This document shows, in pieces, positions 1 to 8,568 of a DNA stretch of 64,000 nucleotides (the stretch's first letter is position 1; each line of letters begins with the position of its first letter). Position numbers and translations under genes: made by a program. The stretch is from NCBI RefSeq assembly GCF_001894985.1, contig NZ_BCXG01000001.1, positions 186,001 to 250,000 on the forward strand. The letters are read 5' to 3'. This stretch comes from Rhodococcus tukisamuensis NBRC 100609. GTDB taxonomy: Bacteria; Actinomycetota; Actinomycetes; Mycobacteriales; Mycobacteriaceae. A model generated the notes under the pieces. The model did no database searches and was not told where the DNA came from. It saw only the letters and a list, made by a program, of their open reading frames with translations.

Positions 1-413
1 AGCACCTGGAGACAGTGCGGGAGCTGCTCGGGTCCGTGGGCAAGGTGGTCACCGTGTCGGAGGCGCAGATCGACGCCGTCACCGCGGTCTCGGGTTCCGG
101 CCCGGCCTACTTCTTCCTGGTCGCGGAGGCGATGGTCGACGCGGGCGTGAGCCTCGGACTCACCCGGGCGACGGCGTCCGAGCTCGTGGTGCAGACGATG
201 GTGGGCTCGGCGGCCATGCTGGCGGAGTCCGGGGAGTCGGCGACCGAGCTGCGCGCGGCGGTCACCTCGCCCGGCGGCACCACCGCCGCCGCGGTGCGTG
301 AACTCGAGCGGGGTGGGCTGCGTACGGCGTTCTACGACGCGCTCACGGCCGCGAAGGTGAAGTCGGCGGCCCTGGGTGCCCCGACGGAGAAGGCGGGCGT
401 GTCGGCCGAATAG
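1..413 (+). CDS. proC: pyrroline-5-carboxylate reductase, C-terminal part (5' end outside window)
   Basis: Only the last ~136 residues are present; the open frame runs in from the left edge (codons in phase from base 3). ProC reduces 1-pyrroline-5-carboxylate to L-proline with NAD(P)H in the cytosol. The visible part is the helical dimerisation domain: the family stretch AVSGSGPAYFF, then the SPGGTT motif followed by AAAVRELERGGLR, which lines the substrate pocket. The stop at 411-413 is the usual end point of the family. The following small HTH gene and bS22-type gene match the mycobacterial proC neighbourhood. Identification is firm from sequence; the N-terminal Rossmann domain cannot be inspected. 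Confidence 0.95.
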   Translation, partial: HLETVRELLGSVGKVVTVSEAQIDAVTAVSGSGPAYFFLVAEAMVDAGVSLGLTRATASELVVQTMVGSAAMLAESGESATELRAAVTSPGGTTAAAVRELERGGLRTAFYDALTAAKVKSAALGAPTEKAGVSAE

Positions 414-603
414 GGCCGCGGCCTCCCGTGGCTCGCCGAGATGCGGGAGGCCGGCCGGTGTCGAATCCGGAATTCACACCCGTTTTCGCTCACACCCGTC
501 GCATCAACACCATCTGTCCCGGTAAACTGCGGTTAGCACGTGCGTGTCTGTACCGCCGGAGGGGAAGCCGGCGGCGCGACATGTGCCGGAGGTATACAAG
601 TTA

Positions 604-837
604 ATGGTGTCTACAAGTAAGTCGAAGGGATCGGCCGGAGACGGTCAGCCTGTCCTCGGTGGCACGCAGTTCCTCACGGTCGCCGAGGTGGCGACCCTGA
701 TGCGGGTTTCGAAGATGACGGTGTATAGGTTGGTGCACAGCGGCGAACTGCCTGCGGTTCGGGTCGGTCGCTCGTTTCGGGTACATGCGAAGGCAGTGCA
801 CGACTACCTGCAGACGTCGTATTTCGACGCGGGCTGA
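604..837 (+). CDS. small helix-turn-helix DNA-binding protein (excisionase/BldC-like, Rv0500A type)
   Basis: A 77-aa protein that is almost entirely one winged HTH of the MerR/excisionase class. A variable Ser/Gly-rich head precedes FLTVAEVATLMRVSKMTVYRLVHSGELPAVRVGRSFRVHAKAVHDYL. The ATG at 604 is chosen because GGAGG lies about 12 bases upstream; a GTG at 544 would add 20 low-complexity residues. Orthologues sit after proC across mycolic-acid actinobacteria, so it is a conserved core gene; its targets cannot be read from sequence. It is distinct from the BldC-like protein at 35471-35689, which has the PGGHRRFRESEV signature this one lacks. Confidence 0.85.
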   Translation: MVSTSKSKGSAGDGQPVLGGTQFLTVAEVATLMRVSKMTVYRLVHSGELPAVRVGRSFRVHAKAVHDYLQTSYFDAG

Positions 838-1023
838 AGTCTCGTAAGCCACGCTCGGTTTCGGCGGAGCAGGGCGACACCGGTACGATGACTAATCGTC
901 GTGCCAGCCGGTGTCGTCAGGCGCTGGGCTAGTGGATAGTGGCTACAGCGCCAGATTCGTAACGCACGCGTACGTAACCGGCGTGCGCAGGAACGCTAGA
1001 GAAGAACGTGAGGGACACCCGCC

Positions 1024-1125
1024 ATGGGTTCAGTTATCAAGAAGCGACGCAAGCGCATGTCGAAGAAGAAGCACCGCAAGCTGCTTCGTAGGACGCGAGT
1101 GCAGCGTAGGAAGCTCGGTAAGTAG
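1024..1125 (+). CDS. 33-aa very basic ribosomal protein, bS22 / AURKAIP1-COX24 family
   Basis: A 33-residue protein starting [19 protein letters not shown] and ending [12 protein letters not shown]. About half the residues are Lys or Arg and there are no acidic residues. This is the actinobacterial small ribosomal subunit protein called bS22, which binds 16S rRNA near the decoding centre. The sequence upstream of the ATG is AC-rich with little SD signal. It follows the HTH gene exactly as Rv0500B follows Rv0500A. A GNRA-loop hairpin follows 50 bases after the stop. It is easily missed by gene finders because of its length. Confidence 0.92.
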
Positions 1126-1471
1126 TTCGCCGAGCTGCAGGCACGCCGATCCGGCGTGTGGGCCGAGTGCCCAATCGATGCCCGTCACCGTAAGGTGGCG
1201 GGCATCGCTGCGTTCGGGGTGCGGCGTTTCTGCGGTACTGCGTTTTCTGGGGTACTGGGTTTCTGGGCTCCTGCGTTTCGGGGGTGCCCGGCCGCGGTGT
1301 GACGGGTCTCGGGGTGGGTCTGCCGGAATCGTCGTATTCGTCTCGATCGAATTTGACCGGCCTTGGAAATAATGCGTCTTCGTCAGTAAAACAGCAGGTG
1401 GATGGCGTGTTTCAGTAGCGTTAATCTTTCTCGGACCCGGCGTTGTCGGGGTTAGGCTCGCAGGGGAGCGG
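1126..1471. other. 346-bp intergenic stretch with terminator and T/G-rich imperfect repeats
   Basis: No gene is supported here. After a small hairpin at 1142-1158 and the terminator at 1176-1207, positions ~1210-1290 hold imperfect direct repeats built on GCGTTTCTG / GGTACTG / GGGTTTCTG. The remainder up to 1471 probably contains the promoter of the epimerase operon; AT content rises near 1365-1435. An open frame on the + strand crossing this area overlaps the bS22-type gene in another phase and looks like chance. Confidence 0.5.
1176..1207 (+). terminator. 14-bp hairpin with GTAA tetraloop downstream of the bS22-type gene
   Basis: The arms CGATGCCCGTCACC and GGTGGCGGGCATCG pair over 14 positions (one U-G wobble) and are closed by a GTAA loop of the stable GNRA class. 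It sits 50 bases after the stop at 1125. No T-run follows, as is common for actinobacterial terminators. A second smaller perfect hairpin, CACGCCG-ATC-CGGCGTG, lies just upstream at 1142-1158. Confidence 0.6.
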
Positions 1472-2599
1472 GTGAGCGGGTCGTGGCGTCAGCCACAGTT
1501 GGTCGATCACGAACGGGGTGTGGGAGTGGTGGCAGGCGGCGATCGAGGGGTGCAGCCCCCCGGGGTAGTGCTGGTGACAGGGGCGAGCAGGTTCTTCGGC
1601 GGCTACCTGGTGACCAGGCTCGCGCAGGATCCGAGCATCGAACGAGTCATCGCGGTCGACGCCGTCTCCCCGAGCAAGGACATGCTCCGCCGGATGGGGC
1701 GCGCCGAGTTCGTCCGCGCGGACATTCGCAACCCGCTCATCGGCAAGGTGATCCGCGGCGCCAAGGTCGACACCGTCGTCCACGCGGCGACCATCGACAA
1801 GGCGCCCAAGTCCGGCAACCGGACCGCGATGAAGGACATGAACGTCCTCGGCGCCATGCAGCTGTTCGCGGTGTGCCAGAAGTCCCCGGACGTCCGCAAG
1901 GTGGTGGTGCGGTCCTCGAGCGCGGTCTACGGCTGCAGCGCGAAGGACCCCGCCAGGTTCACCGAGGAGATGAGCGCCCGGACGCCGCCGCGGGGTGCCT
2001 TCGCCCAGGACACCATCGAGATCGAGGGGTACGCGCGCGGGCTGGGCCGGCGGCGCCCGGAGATCGCGGTGTCACTGTTGCGGATGGCACCGCTGGTGGG
2101 CCCGCGACTGCACGGCGCGGTCTCGCAGTTCCTGAACTCGCCGGTCGTCCCGATCATCATGGGGCGCGACGCCCGGATGCAGTTGCTGCACGAGGAGGAT
2201 GCGCTGGCGGCCCTGGAACGGGCCACGGTGGCCGGGCCGGCCGGCACCTTCAACGTGGCCGCCGACGGCGTGGTGATGCTCTCCCAGGCGATCCGCCGCG
2301 CGGGCGGCGTCGCGGTGCCGGTGCCGTACCCGCTGTTCCGGACCCTCGGCCGCGCGATGATGGGATCGGTGATGCGCGACTTCACCAACGAGCAGCTGGA
2401 CTACTACCACTTCGGCTGTGGCCTCGACACCCACCGGATGCGTGCGGAGCTGGGATTCGAGCCGCGCTGGACGTCGCTGCAGGCGATGGACGACACGATC
2501 CGGGGCGCAGGCTTCAGTCCCGTCATCAGCAAGGAATGGCTGCGCTCGGTGGAATCCGGCGTGGGCCGGCTGGTCGGGGCTACGGGGGCGACGCGATGA
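1472..2599 (+). CDS. NAD-dependent epimerase/dehydratase family protein (GalE2/Rv0501-like)
   Basis: A 375-aa extended short-chain dehydrogenase. The Rossmann glycine motif is VLVTGASRFFGGYL (residues ~34-47), followed by the conserved DAVSPSKDMLRRMGRAEFVRADIRNP, which resembles Rv0501. The expected Tyr-x-x-x-Lys is not clean; SSSAVYG is the active-site region, so sugar-nucleotide epimerase activity is not assured. The GTG at 1472 has GGGGAG just upstream; GTGs at 1520-1529 are alternatives. It overlaps the acyltransferase by 4 bp (ATGA), so the two are co-translated. The partner suggests envelope lipid or glycolipid metabolism, which is inference. Confidence 0.8.
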   Translation: MSGSWRQPQLVDHERGVGVVAGGDRGVQPPGVVLVTGASRFFGGYLVTRLAQDPSIERVIAVDAVSPSKDMLRRMGRAEFVRADIRNPLIGKVIRGAKVDTVVHAATIDKAPKSGNRTAMKDMNVLGAMQLFAVCQKSPDVRKVVVRSSSAVYGCSAKDPARFTEEMSARTPPRGAFAQDTIEIEGYARGLGRRRPEIAVSLLRMAPLVGPRLHGAVSQFLNSPVVPIIMGRDARMQLLHEEDALAALERATVAGPAGTFNVAADGVVMLSQAIRRAGGVAVPVPYPLFRTLGRAMMGSVMRDFTNEQLDYYHFGCGLDTHRMRAELGFEPRWTSLQAMDDTIRGAGFSPVISKEWLRSVESGVGRLVGATGATR

Positions 2600-3639
2600 G
2601 TGACGCGGCGAACGAGGCGAACGAGGTGGCGAAGGTCATCCCGCTGCACAGCGAGTCCGGGCCGCGTCGGGTGCGTGCCCGGCACAGCGGCGGACCGGTC
2701 ATCCCCTCCGAGCCGACCGAACTGTTCACGGTTCCGCCGGCGTCGGCCGACACGGATGCACCGGGGCTGGCCGGCGCGCTGCTCGACTCCGCGCGGGGGA
2801 TGGTCGCGGACCAGGTGGTGGCGACGGCCGAGTTCATCCGCCGCCGGCTCACCGGCGACTACCAGGTCGACGAGTTCGGTTTCGACCCGCACTTCACGGA
2901 GAACGTGTGGCTGCCGCTGCTGCGCCCACTGTTCGACTCGTGGTTCCGGGTGGAGGTCCGCGGCATCGAGAACGTGCCCGCCGAGGGCGGCGCGCTGGTG
3001 GTGGCCAACCACGCGGGCGTGGTGCCGATCGACGGGTTGATGACTTCGGTGGCGATGTTCGACCACCACCCGGCGCACCGGCCGTTGCGGATGCTGGCCG
3101 CGGACATGGCCTTCGAGATGCCGGTGGTCGGCAACATCGCCCGCAAGGCTGGCCACACCCTGGCCTGCAACCCGGACGCCGAGCGACTGCTGCGCGGCGG
3201 CGAGGTGGCGGCGGTGTTCCCGGAGGGTTTCAAGGGGATCGGGAAGCCGTTCAGCGAGCGCTACAAGCTGCAGCGCTTCGGCCGGGGCGGCTTCGTCAGC
3301 GCCGCGATCCGGACCGGCGCCCCGATCATCCCCTGCTCCATCGTCGGGTCGGAGGAGATCTACCCGAAGATCGGCGACATCAAGTCGCTGGCCCGGCTGC
3401 TGGGGATGCCGTACTTCCCGGTGACGCCGTTCTTCCCGCACCTCGGTCCGCTCGGGCTGATCCCGCTGCCGTCGAAGTGGTACATCGAGTTCGGTGAGCC
3501 GATCGTCACGGACTCCTACGACACGGTCGCCGCGGAGGACCCGATGGTGCTCTTCGAGGTCACCGACCACGTCCGCGAGAACATCCAGCAGACGCTGTAC
3601 AGGTTGCTCGCCAAGCGTCGCAACGTGTTCATGGGCTGA
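2596..3639 (+). CDS. 1-acylglycerol-3-phosphate acyltransferase-like protein (PlsC domain, Rv0502-like)
   Basis: A 347-aa PlsC-domain acyltransferase that would move an acyl chain onto a lysophospholipid or related acceptor at the membrane face. Block I is VVANHAGVVPIDG (an NH-x4-D variant in which His and Asp are catalytic), block III is AAVFPEGFKGIGKPFSERYKL, and a block IV-like stretch IRTGAPIIPCSIVGSEEIYPKIG follows. The first ~110 residues are a family-specific extension. The ATG at 2596 sits inside the stop of the epimerase gene. The true substrate is unknown. Confidence 0.85.
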   Translation: MSDAANEANEVAKVIPLHSESGPRRVRARHSGGPVIPSEPTELFTVPPASADTDAPGLAGALLDSARGMVADQVVATAEFIRRRLTGDYQVDEFGFDPHFTENVWLPLLRPLFDSWFRVEVRGIENVPAEGGALVVANHAGVVPIDGLMTSVAMFDHHPAHRPLRMLAADMAFEMPVVGNIARKAGHTLACNPDAERLLRGGEVAAVFPEGFKGIGKPFSERYKLQRFGRGGFVSAAIRTGAPIIPCSIVGSEEIYPKIGDIKSLARLLGMPYFPVTPFFPHLGPLGLIPLPSKWYIEFGEPIVTDSYDTVAAEDPMVLFEVTDHVRENIQQTLYRLLAKRRNVFMG

Positions 3640-3652
3640 CCCGGCCACGCCG

Positions 3653-3693
3653 CCCGTGGCGACCCCGCCCTGCGGGGGAGGGATCGCCACGGG
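3653..3693. terminator. nested hairpin between convergent genes
   Basis: The outer arms CCCGTGGCGA and TCGCCACGGG are perfectly complementary over 10 bp and enclose an inner CCCCGC-CCT-GCGGGG stem. It lies 14 bases after the acyltransferase stop and 7 bases from the end of the opposing HAD gene, so it probably ends transcription from both sides. Confidence 0.65.
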
Positions 3694-3699
3694 TCCAGG

Positions 3700-4701
3700 T
3701 CAGTGCTTGCGACGACCGATCACCGAGGCCAGGGCTCCGCCGAGCGCACCGAGTGCCAGCGCGGTCGGCACGCCGACCTTCGCGGCCTTGCGTCCGGTGC
3801 GGTAGTCCCGGATCTCCCAGCCGCGGGTCTTGGCGACTTCCTTGAGATCGGTGTCGGGATTGATGGCGACCGCGGTGCCGACCAGCGAGAGCATCGGCAC
3901 GTCGTTGTGACTGTCCGAGTAGGCCGTGCACCGCTTGAGGTTCAGGCCCTCGCGCACGGCCAGGGTGCGCACGGCGTGCGCCTTGCCGGGTCCGTGCAGG
4001 ATGTCGCCGACCAGGCGGCCGGTGAACTTGCCCTGCTCGCTCTCGACGACGGTGCCCAGCGCGCCTGTCAGGCCGAGTCGCTTCGCGATCACCTGCGCCA
4101 ACTCGACCGGGGTGGCGGTGACCAGCCAGACCTGCTGCCCGGCGTCGAGGTGCATCTGGGCCAGCGCCCGGGTGCCCGGCCAGATCTTGTCGGCGATCAG
4201 TTCGTCGTAGATGTCCTCGCCGAGCCGGGTGAACTCCGCGGTCTCGCGTCCGGCGATGAAGGCCAGCGCCTTCTCCTTGCCGCTCGCGACGTCGCCGCTG
4301 TTCTCCTTGCCGGTGACCCGGAACTTGACCTGCTGCCAGCCGAACCGGGCCATGTCGCCGTAGGAGATGTACTTGCGGGCGGCCAGGCCGCGGGCGAAGT
4401 GGATGATCGACGCGCCCTGGACCATGGTGTTGTCGACGTCGAAGAATGCGGCGGCGGTCAGGTCCAGCGGCACCGCGGGCGCGGTGTCCGGGGTCCCGGC
4501 GCCCGCCTCGGCGGCGACGGCCTCGGTCTCGGCGGCGTGCAGCGCGATCGCGGCGTCCGCGCTCGCCTCGCCGGCTCGGTTGGCCCTTAGTTGTGCGTCG
4601 CTGGGACCGAGCGGGAGCCTGCCGCGCTTGCGGAACGGCACCGCTCCGCCGAGCCAGCCGGCGCTCACCCCCGATCCCGTCGGCCGTGATAGCCCAGGCA
4701 C
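3700..4701 (-). CDS. HAD-superfamily IB hydrolase (SerB1/Rv0505c-like phosphatase)
   Basis: About 333 aa with the HAD motifs in order: I, FFDVDNTM (nucleophile and acid/base Asp); [21 protein letters not shown]; the conserved Lys in [26 protein letters not shown] (metal Asp). This is the phosphoserine-phosphatase-like IB class, but its substrate is not established. The C-terminus [30 protein letters not shown] looks like a membrane tail. The GTG at 4701 is preferred because AGGAGG lies 6-8 bases upstream; an in-frame ATG at 4866 would overlap the divergent glutaredoxin-like gene. Confidence 0.82.
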   Translation of the reverse strand: MPGLSRPTGSGVSAGWLGGAVPFRKRGRLPLGPSDAQLRANRAGEASADAAIALHAAETEAVAAEAGAGTPDTAPAVPLDLTAAAFFDVDNTMVQGASIIHFARGLAARKYISYGDMARFGWQQVKFRVTGKENSGDVASGKEKALAFIAGRETAEFTRLGEDIYDELIADKIWPGTRALAQMHLDAGQQVWLVTATPVELAQVIAKRLGLTGALGTVVESEQGKFTGRLVGDILHGPGKAHAVRTLAVREGLNLKRCTAYSDSHNDVPMLSLVGTAVAINPDTDLKEVAKTRGWEIRDYRTGRKAAKVGVPTALALGALGGALASVIGRRKH

Positions 4702-4850
4702 TCGCACCTCCTGTGATCGCCGATTCTGCGGTAACCCTATCCCCAGCACCGAGGGTGCACCGGGCGGAACGCACCGGCAACCGACGGCTGTGATATCCGT
4801 CTCCGCAGATCGGTGCAGGAGGTGCCCGCGGCCGGTGGCACAGTGGACGC

Positions 4851-5111
4851 ATGACCGCCGTGGCACACACCATCACTCTGCTCACCCGGGCCGGTTGCGG
4901 CTCCTGCGAGACCGCGCGGGAGCAACTGCTGCCGTTGTGTGAGGAATTCGGCATTGTCCTCGAATCCGTCGACGTCGACGAGGCGGCCGCGACGGATCCC
5001 GAGCTGCGGGCGGAGTACGGGGATCGGCTGCCGGTGGTGCTGCTCGACGATCGGGAGCACAGCTACTGGGAGGTCGACGAGGTCAGGCTCCGCTCGGATT
5101 TGACAATCTGA
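4851..5111 (+). CDS. glutaredoxin-like (DUF836-type) thioredoxin-fold protein
   Basis: An 86-aa thioredoxin-fold protein with an N-terminal redox motif C-G-S-C in [20 protein letters not shown] and the cis-Pro loop [11 protein letters not shown]. It corresponds to Rv0508, just upstream of the haem operon. It ends close to the Rex operator. A dithiol reductase role is likely; partners are unknown. It is divergent from the HAD gene with ~150 bp between them. Confidence 0.85.
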   Translation: MTAVAHTITLLTRAGCGSCETAREQLLPLCEEFGIVLESVDVDEAAATDPELRAEYGDRLPVVLLDDREHSYWEVDEVRLRSDLTI

Positions 5112-5181
5112 GGCCGACCTGCGAACCCCGGTGGGCGGTCGCTGCGCAGGTCGCAGCGGGTGTTGCCGGGATCCGGCGACT

Positions 5182-5199
5182 TTGTGCAGAGCTTCACAA
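5182..5199. promoter_or_regulatory. Rex operator (ROP) upstream of rex-hemACD
   Basis: The 18-mer TTGTGCAGAGCTTCACAA fits the Rex consensus TTGTGAA-N4-TTCACAA with one mismatch (C for A in the left half). It is 81 bases upstream of the chosen rex start. In Streptomyces coelicolor, Rex represses its own rex-hemACD operon through such a site; the same autoregulation, relieved at high NADH/NAD+, is inferred here. Confidence 0.8.
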
Positions 5200-5279
5200 G
5201 CAGTTACCGTGGTGTCACCAGTCCCCCCGGATCAACCTGATGACCGGCCGTGTGCATGGCCGGACGAGGAGCCATCGAA

Positions 5280-6086
5280 GTGACCGAACAGCACCAGCCG
5301 CATGGGTTCGCTGCCCGTGGTGTCGCGGGAGCTGACGGTGGCACTCGACTCGGTGCCGACAGGGCGGCCCGGCCGGCCGACGCGGCACGCTCGGACGCCA
5401 CTGTGCGCGACCTGCCGCAGGCCACCGTCACCAGGCTCGCGACCTACCTCCGGGTGCTCGGCCAGATGGCCGACGACGGCACGCTGATCGTCTCCAGCGA
5501 AGAACTCTCGACGGCCGCGGGCGTCGGTTCGGCGAAGCTGCGCAAGGACCTTTCCTTCCTGGGCCCCAACGGGGTCCGCGGAGTCGGCTACGACGTGTCC
5601 CGGCTGCGTGCCCGCATCGAGGAAGCACTCGGGCTCGACCGCGGCCACCGGGTGGTGCTCGTCGGCGTCGGCAGTCTCGGTCAGGCGCTGGCCCGGTACG
5701 GCGGATTCGGACGCCGCGGTTTCACGATGGCGGGCCTGTTCGACCGGGATCCGGAGCGGATCGGCAGTACCGTCGACGGACTCGTCGTGCGCGACGTCGC
5801 CGAACTGGAGTCGGCGTGCCGCGCCCTCGGCGCGACGATCGGGGTCATCGCGACCCCGGACGACTCGGCCCAGGAGGTGTGCGACCAGCTGGTGAAGGCC
5901 GGTCTGCGATGCATCCTCAGCTTCGCCTCGTCGCCGCTGGAGGTGCCCCGACACGTCGAGATCCGTCGGGTGGACCTGGCCGTCGAGATGCAGGTTCTCT
6001 CGTTCCACAGCGCCCGCAACGCCGAGACGGACCCGGACGCGACAAGCTCGACTTCGACAACGAATGGATCGGTGGCTGCTCCGTGA
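5280..6086 (+). CDS. rex: redox-sensing transcriptional repressor Rex
   Basis: A 268-aa repressor that binds DNA when NAD+ is bound and leaves it when NADH rises. The N-terminal winged helix runs from [19 protein letters not shown] to [24 protein letters not shown], with the characteristic VRGVGYDV next. The Rossmann motif is [19 protein letters not shown], followed by [11 protein letters not shown]. The GTG at 5280 is chosen because AGGAG lies 9 bases upstream; GTG 5250 and ATG 5256 lack such support. The ~35-residue head before the HTH and the Ser/Thr-rich tail are variable. The stop overlaps the hemA GTG by 3 bases (GTGA). Confidence 0.95.
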   Translation: MTEQHQPHGFAARGVAGADGGTRLGADRAARPADAARSDATVRDLPQATVTRLATYLRVLGQMADDGTLIVSSEELSTAAGVGSAKLRKDLSFLGPNGVRGVGYDVSRLRARIEEALGLDRGHRVVLVGVGSLGQALARYGGFGRRGFTMAGLFDRDPERIGSTVDGLVVRDVAELESACRALGATIGVIATPDDSAQEVCDQLVKAGLRCILSFASSPLEVPRHVEIRRVDLAVEMQVLSFHSARNAETDPDATSSTSTTNGSVAAP

Positions 6087-7486
6087 GTGTTCTCCTGGTC
6101 GGGATTTCGCATAGAAGCGCTCCCGTGTCCGTCCTCGAGCGGGTTGCAATCGGCGACACGGATCGGCCCAAGCTGATCGACAAGATGCTCGAGTCGTCGC
6201 ACGTCTCCGAGGTGATGATCGTCTCGACCTGCAACCGGGTCGAGGTCTACGCGGTGGTCGACGCGTTCCACGGAGCCCTCGGCGCCGTCGGCGAACTGCT
6301 GGCCGAGCACGCCGGACTGGACCTGACGGACCTGACCAAGCACGCCTACGTCCGCTACAGCGAGGCCGCGGCCGAGCACCTGTTCGCGGTTGCCAGCGGC
6401 CTGGACTCGATGGTGATCGGCGAGCAGCAGATCCTCGGCCAGATCCGCACGGCCTACGCCACTTCCGACGGCCAGCAGGCCGCGGGCCGCACGCTGCACG
6501 AGCTGGCCCAGCAGGCGCTGCGCGTCGGCAAGCGGGTGCACTCCGAGACCGGTATCGACCGGGCCGGCGCGTCGGTGGTGTCGGTGGCGCTGGACCGGGC
6601 CGCCGAGCTGCTCGGCGGCGCGCTGACCGGCCGGACCGCGGTCGTGCTCGGCGCGGGCGCGATGGGCGGGCTGTCCGTCGCGCACCTGACCCGGGCCGGC
6701 ATCGGACGCATCCTCGTGGTCAACCGCACCCGCGACCGCGCCGAGCGCCTCGCCGAGACCGCCCGCGGAAACGGCATCGAGGCGGAGACGGTGGAGCTGA
6801 GCGAGCTGCCGTCGGCGATGGCGCAGTCGGACGTGCTGGTGACCTGTACCGGCGCGGTCGGCGCCGTGGTGACCCTCGCGGACACCCACCGCGCGCTGGC
6901 CCAGCTCGGCCGCGAGGCGGACCGCCCGCTGGTGATCTGCGACCTCGGCCTGCCGCGCGATGTGGAGTCACCCGTGGCCGGGCTGCCGGGCGTCACCGTG
7001 TTCGACATGGAGTCGCTGCAGCGGGACCCGGCCGCCGGGGCCGCGGCCTCCGACGCCGACGCCGCACGCGAGATCGTCGCGGGCGAGCTCGCCACCTACC
7101 TGGCCGGTCAGCGGCTCGCGGAGGTCACCCCGACGGTGACGGCGCTGCGTCAGCGCGCTGCCGACGTCGTCGAGGCGGAGCTGCTCCGGCTCGAGTCCCG
7201 GCTGCCGGGCCTCGACGACCCGCAGCGCGACGAGGTCGCGCGCACCGTGCGGCGCGTCGTGGACAAGCTGCTGCACGCCCCGACAGTGCGAGTCAAGCAG
7301 CTCGCCGCCGCGCCCGGCGGAGACCAGTACGCGGCCGCGCTGCGGGAGCTGTTCGAGCTGGCGCCGGGTTCGGCGGAGGCCGTGGCCGCGCCGATGGAGA
7401 TCCGGGCCGTCGAGCTCGCGGACGATTTCACCGCCGGCCACGAGGCCGACAGTGCAGAGATTTGGCGTAAGGGGATGCAGGCATGA
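6083..7486 (+). CDS. hemA: glutamyl-tRNA reductase
   Basis: A 467-aa enzyme for the first committed step of C5-pathway haem synthesis: glutamyl-tRNA to glutamate-1-semialdehyde with NADPH. The N-terminus [18 protein letters not shown] and the catalytic-Cys motif [12 protein letters not shown] (Cys ~50) are intact, as are [16 protein letters not shown] and the NADPH site [16 protein letters not shown]. The C-terminal dimerisation domain ends near ELFELAPG. The GTG start is inside the rex stop, and the stop overlaps the hemC ATG, so rex-hemA-hemC is translationally coupled. HemL, the next enzyme, is at 25185. Confidence 0.97.
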   Translation: MSVLLVGISHRSAPVSVLERVAIGDTDRPKLIDKMLESSHVSEVMIVSTCNRVEVYAVVDAFHGALGAVGELLAEHAGLDLTDLTKHAYVRYSEAAAEHLFAVASGLDSMVIGEQQILGQIRTAYATSDGQQAAGRTLHELAQQALRVGKRVHSETGIDRAGASVVSVALDRAAELLGGALTGRTAVVLGAGAMGGLSVAHLTRAGIGRILVVNRTRDRAERLAETARGNGIEAETVELSELPSAMAQSDVLVTCTGAVGAVVTLADTHRALAQLGREADRPLVICDLGLPRDVESPVAGLPGVTVFDMESLQRDPAAGAAASDADAAREIVAGELATYLAGQRLAEVTPTVTALRQRAADVVEAELLRLESRLPGLDDPQRDEVARTVRRVVDKLLHAPTVRVKQLAAAPGGDQYAAALRELFELAPGSAEAVAAPMEIRAVELADDFTAGHEADSAEIWRKGMQA

Positions 7487-8454
7487 CCGCGACCGCCCAG
7501 CCGGCCGGCGAGACCAGGGTGCGGACCCTGCGCATCGGCACCCGCGGCAGCCTGCTCGCGACCACCCAGGCGGGCACCGTCCGGGACGCGCTGATCGCCG
7601 CCGGCCATCCCGCCGAACTGGTGATCGTCAAGACCAAGGGCGACGTCACGCCGGGTCCGGTGCAGCGCATCGGCGTCGGCGTGTTCACCGCGGAACTGCG
7701 CGAGGAGCTCGCCGCCGGTCGCGTGGATGTCGCCGTGCACTCGTACAAGGACCTGCCCACCGCGCCCGACGAGCGGCTGGTCATCGCCGCGGTGCCGGGC
7801 CGCGAGGACCCGCGCGACGCGCTGGTGGCCCGCGACGGTCTGGTGCTCGGTGAGCTGCCCGCCGGCTCGAAGGTGGGGACGTCGGCGCCGCGCCGTCGGG
7901 CCCAGCTGCGCGCGCTCGGGCTGGGACTCGACATCCAGGAGTTGCGCGGCAACATCGACACCCGCATCGGCAAGGTCCAGTCCGGCGAACTCGACGCGAT
8001 CGTCATCGCGCGTGCCGGGCTGTCCCGGATCGGTCGCCTCGACGTGATCACCGAGACGCTCGACCCGGTGCAGATGCTGCCGGCTCCGTCCCAGGGCGCG
8101 CTGGCCGTCGAGTGCCGGGCGGACAACCCGGAACTGATCGCGATCCTGGCCCGGCTCGACGACGCCCATGCCCGTGCGGCCGTCGTCGCCGAGCGCAGCC
8201 TGCTCGCCGAACTCGAGGCAGGCTGCACCGCGCCGGTCGGCGCGATCGCCGAGGTCGTCGAGTCCATCGACGACGACGGCCGGGTCTTCGACGAGTTGTC
8301 GGTCCGCGGCTGCGCGGCCGCACTGGACGGCTCGGACTCGATCCGGGCATCGGTGGTGGGCCCGCCCGACCGTGCCGAGGAGCTGGGCCGGGCCTTGGCC
8401 CGCGAACTGCTCGACCTCGGCGCCCGCGAGTTGATGGGTGTCGCCGATGTGTAG
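7483..8454 (+). CDS. hemC: porphobilinogen deaminase (hydroxymethylbilane synthase)
   Basis: A 323-aa enzyme joining four porphobilinogens into hydroxymethylbilane. Family landmarks are [27 protein letters not shown] (catalytic Asp region ~90), [22 protein letters not shown], and the dipyrromethane-cofactor cysteine in [11 protein letters not shown] near residue 247. It starts with an ATGA overlap with hemA. About 114 bp separate it from hemD, so hemD may have its own leader. Confidence 0.97.
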   Translation: MTATAQPAGETRVRTLRIGTRGSLLATTQAGTVRDALIAAGHPAELVIVKTKGDVTPGPVQRIGVGVFTAELREELAAGRVDVAVHSYKDLPTAPDERLVIAAVPGREDPRDALVARDGLVLGELPAGSKVGTSAPRRRAQLRALGLGLDIQELRGNIDTRIGKVQSGELDAIVIARAGLSRIGRLDVITETLDPVQMLPAPSQGALAVECRADNPELIAILARLDDAHARAAVVAERSLLAELEAGCTAPVGAIAEVVESIDDDGRVFDELSVRGCAAALDGSDSIRASVVGPPDRAEELGRALARELLDLGARELMGVADV

Positions 8455-8568
8455 ATCGTCGAAACCCAGGCGGGCCAGGTACCACCCCGGTCCGCAGCAC
8501 CCCGTCACAGCACCTGACATCGCACGACCCCACACTGCTCGACACTTGAACGCACTGGAGAACAACCG

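Noticed and set aside
544-603. Earlier GTG start for the first HTH protein
   Set aside because: The added 20 residues are unlike the family, and GGAGG precedes the ATG at 604.
911-1372. 153-codon plus-strand frame around the bS22-type gene
   Set aside because: It overlaps the clear 33-aa ribosomal protein gene in another phase and has no family features.
1483-2595. Upstream part of a 718-codon frame ending at 3639
   Set aside because: The portion before 2596 is the epimerase gene read in the wrong phase; the acyltransferase starts at 2596.
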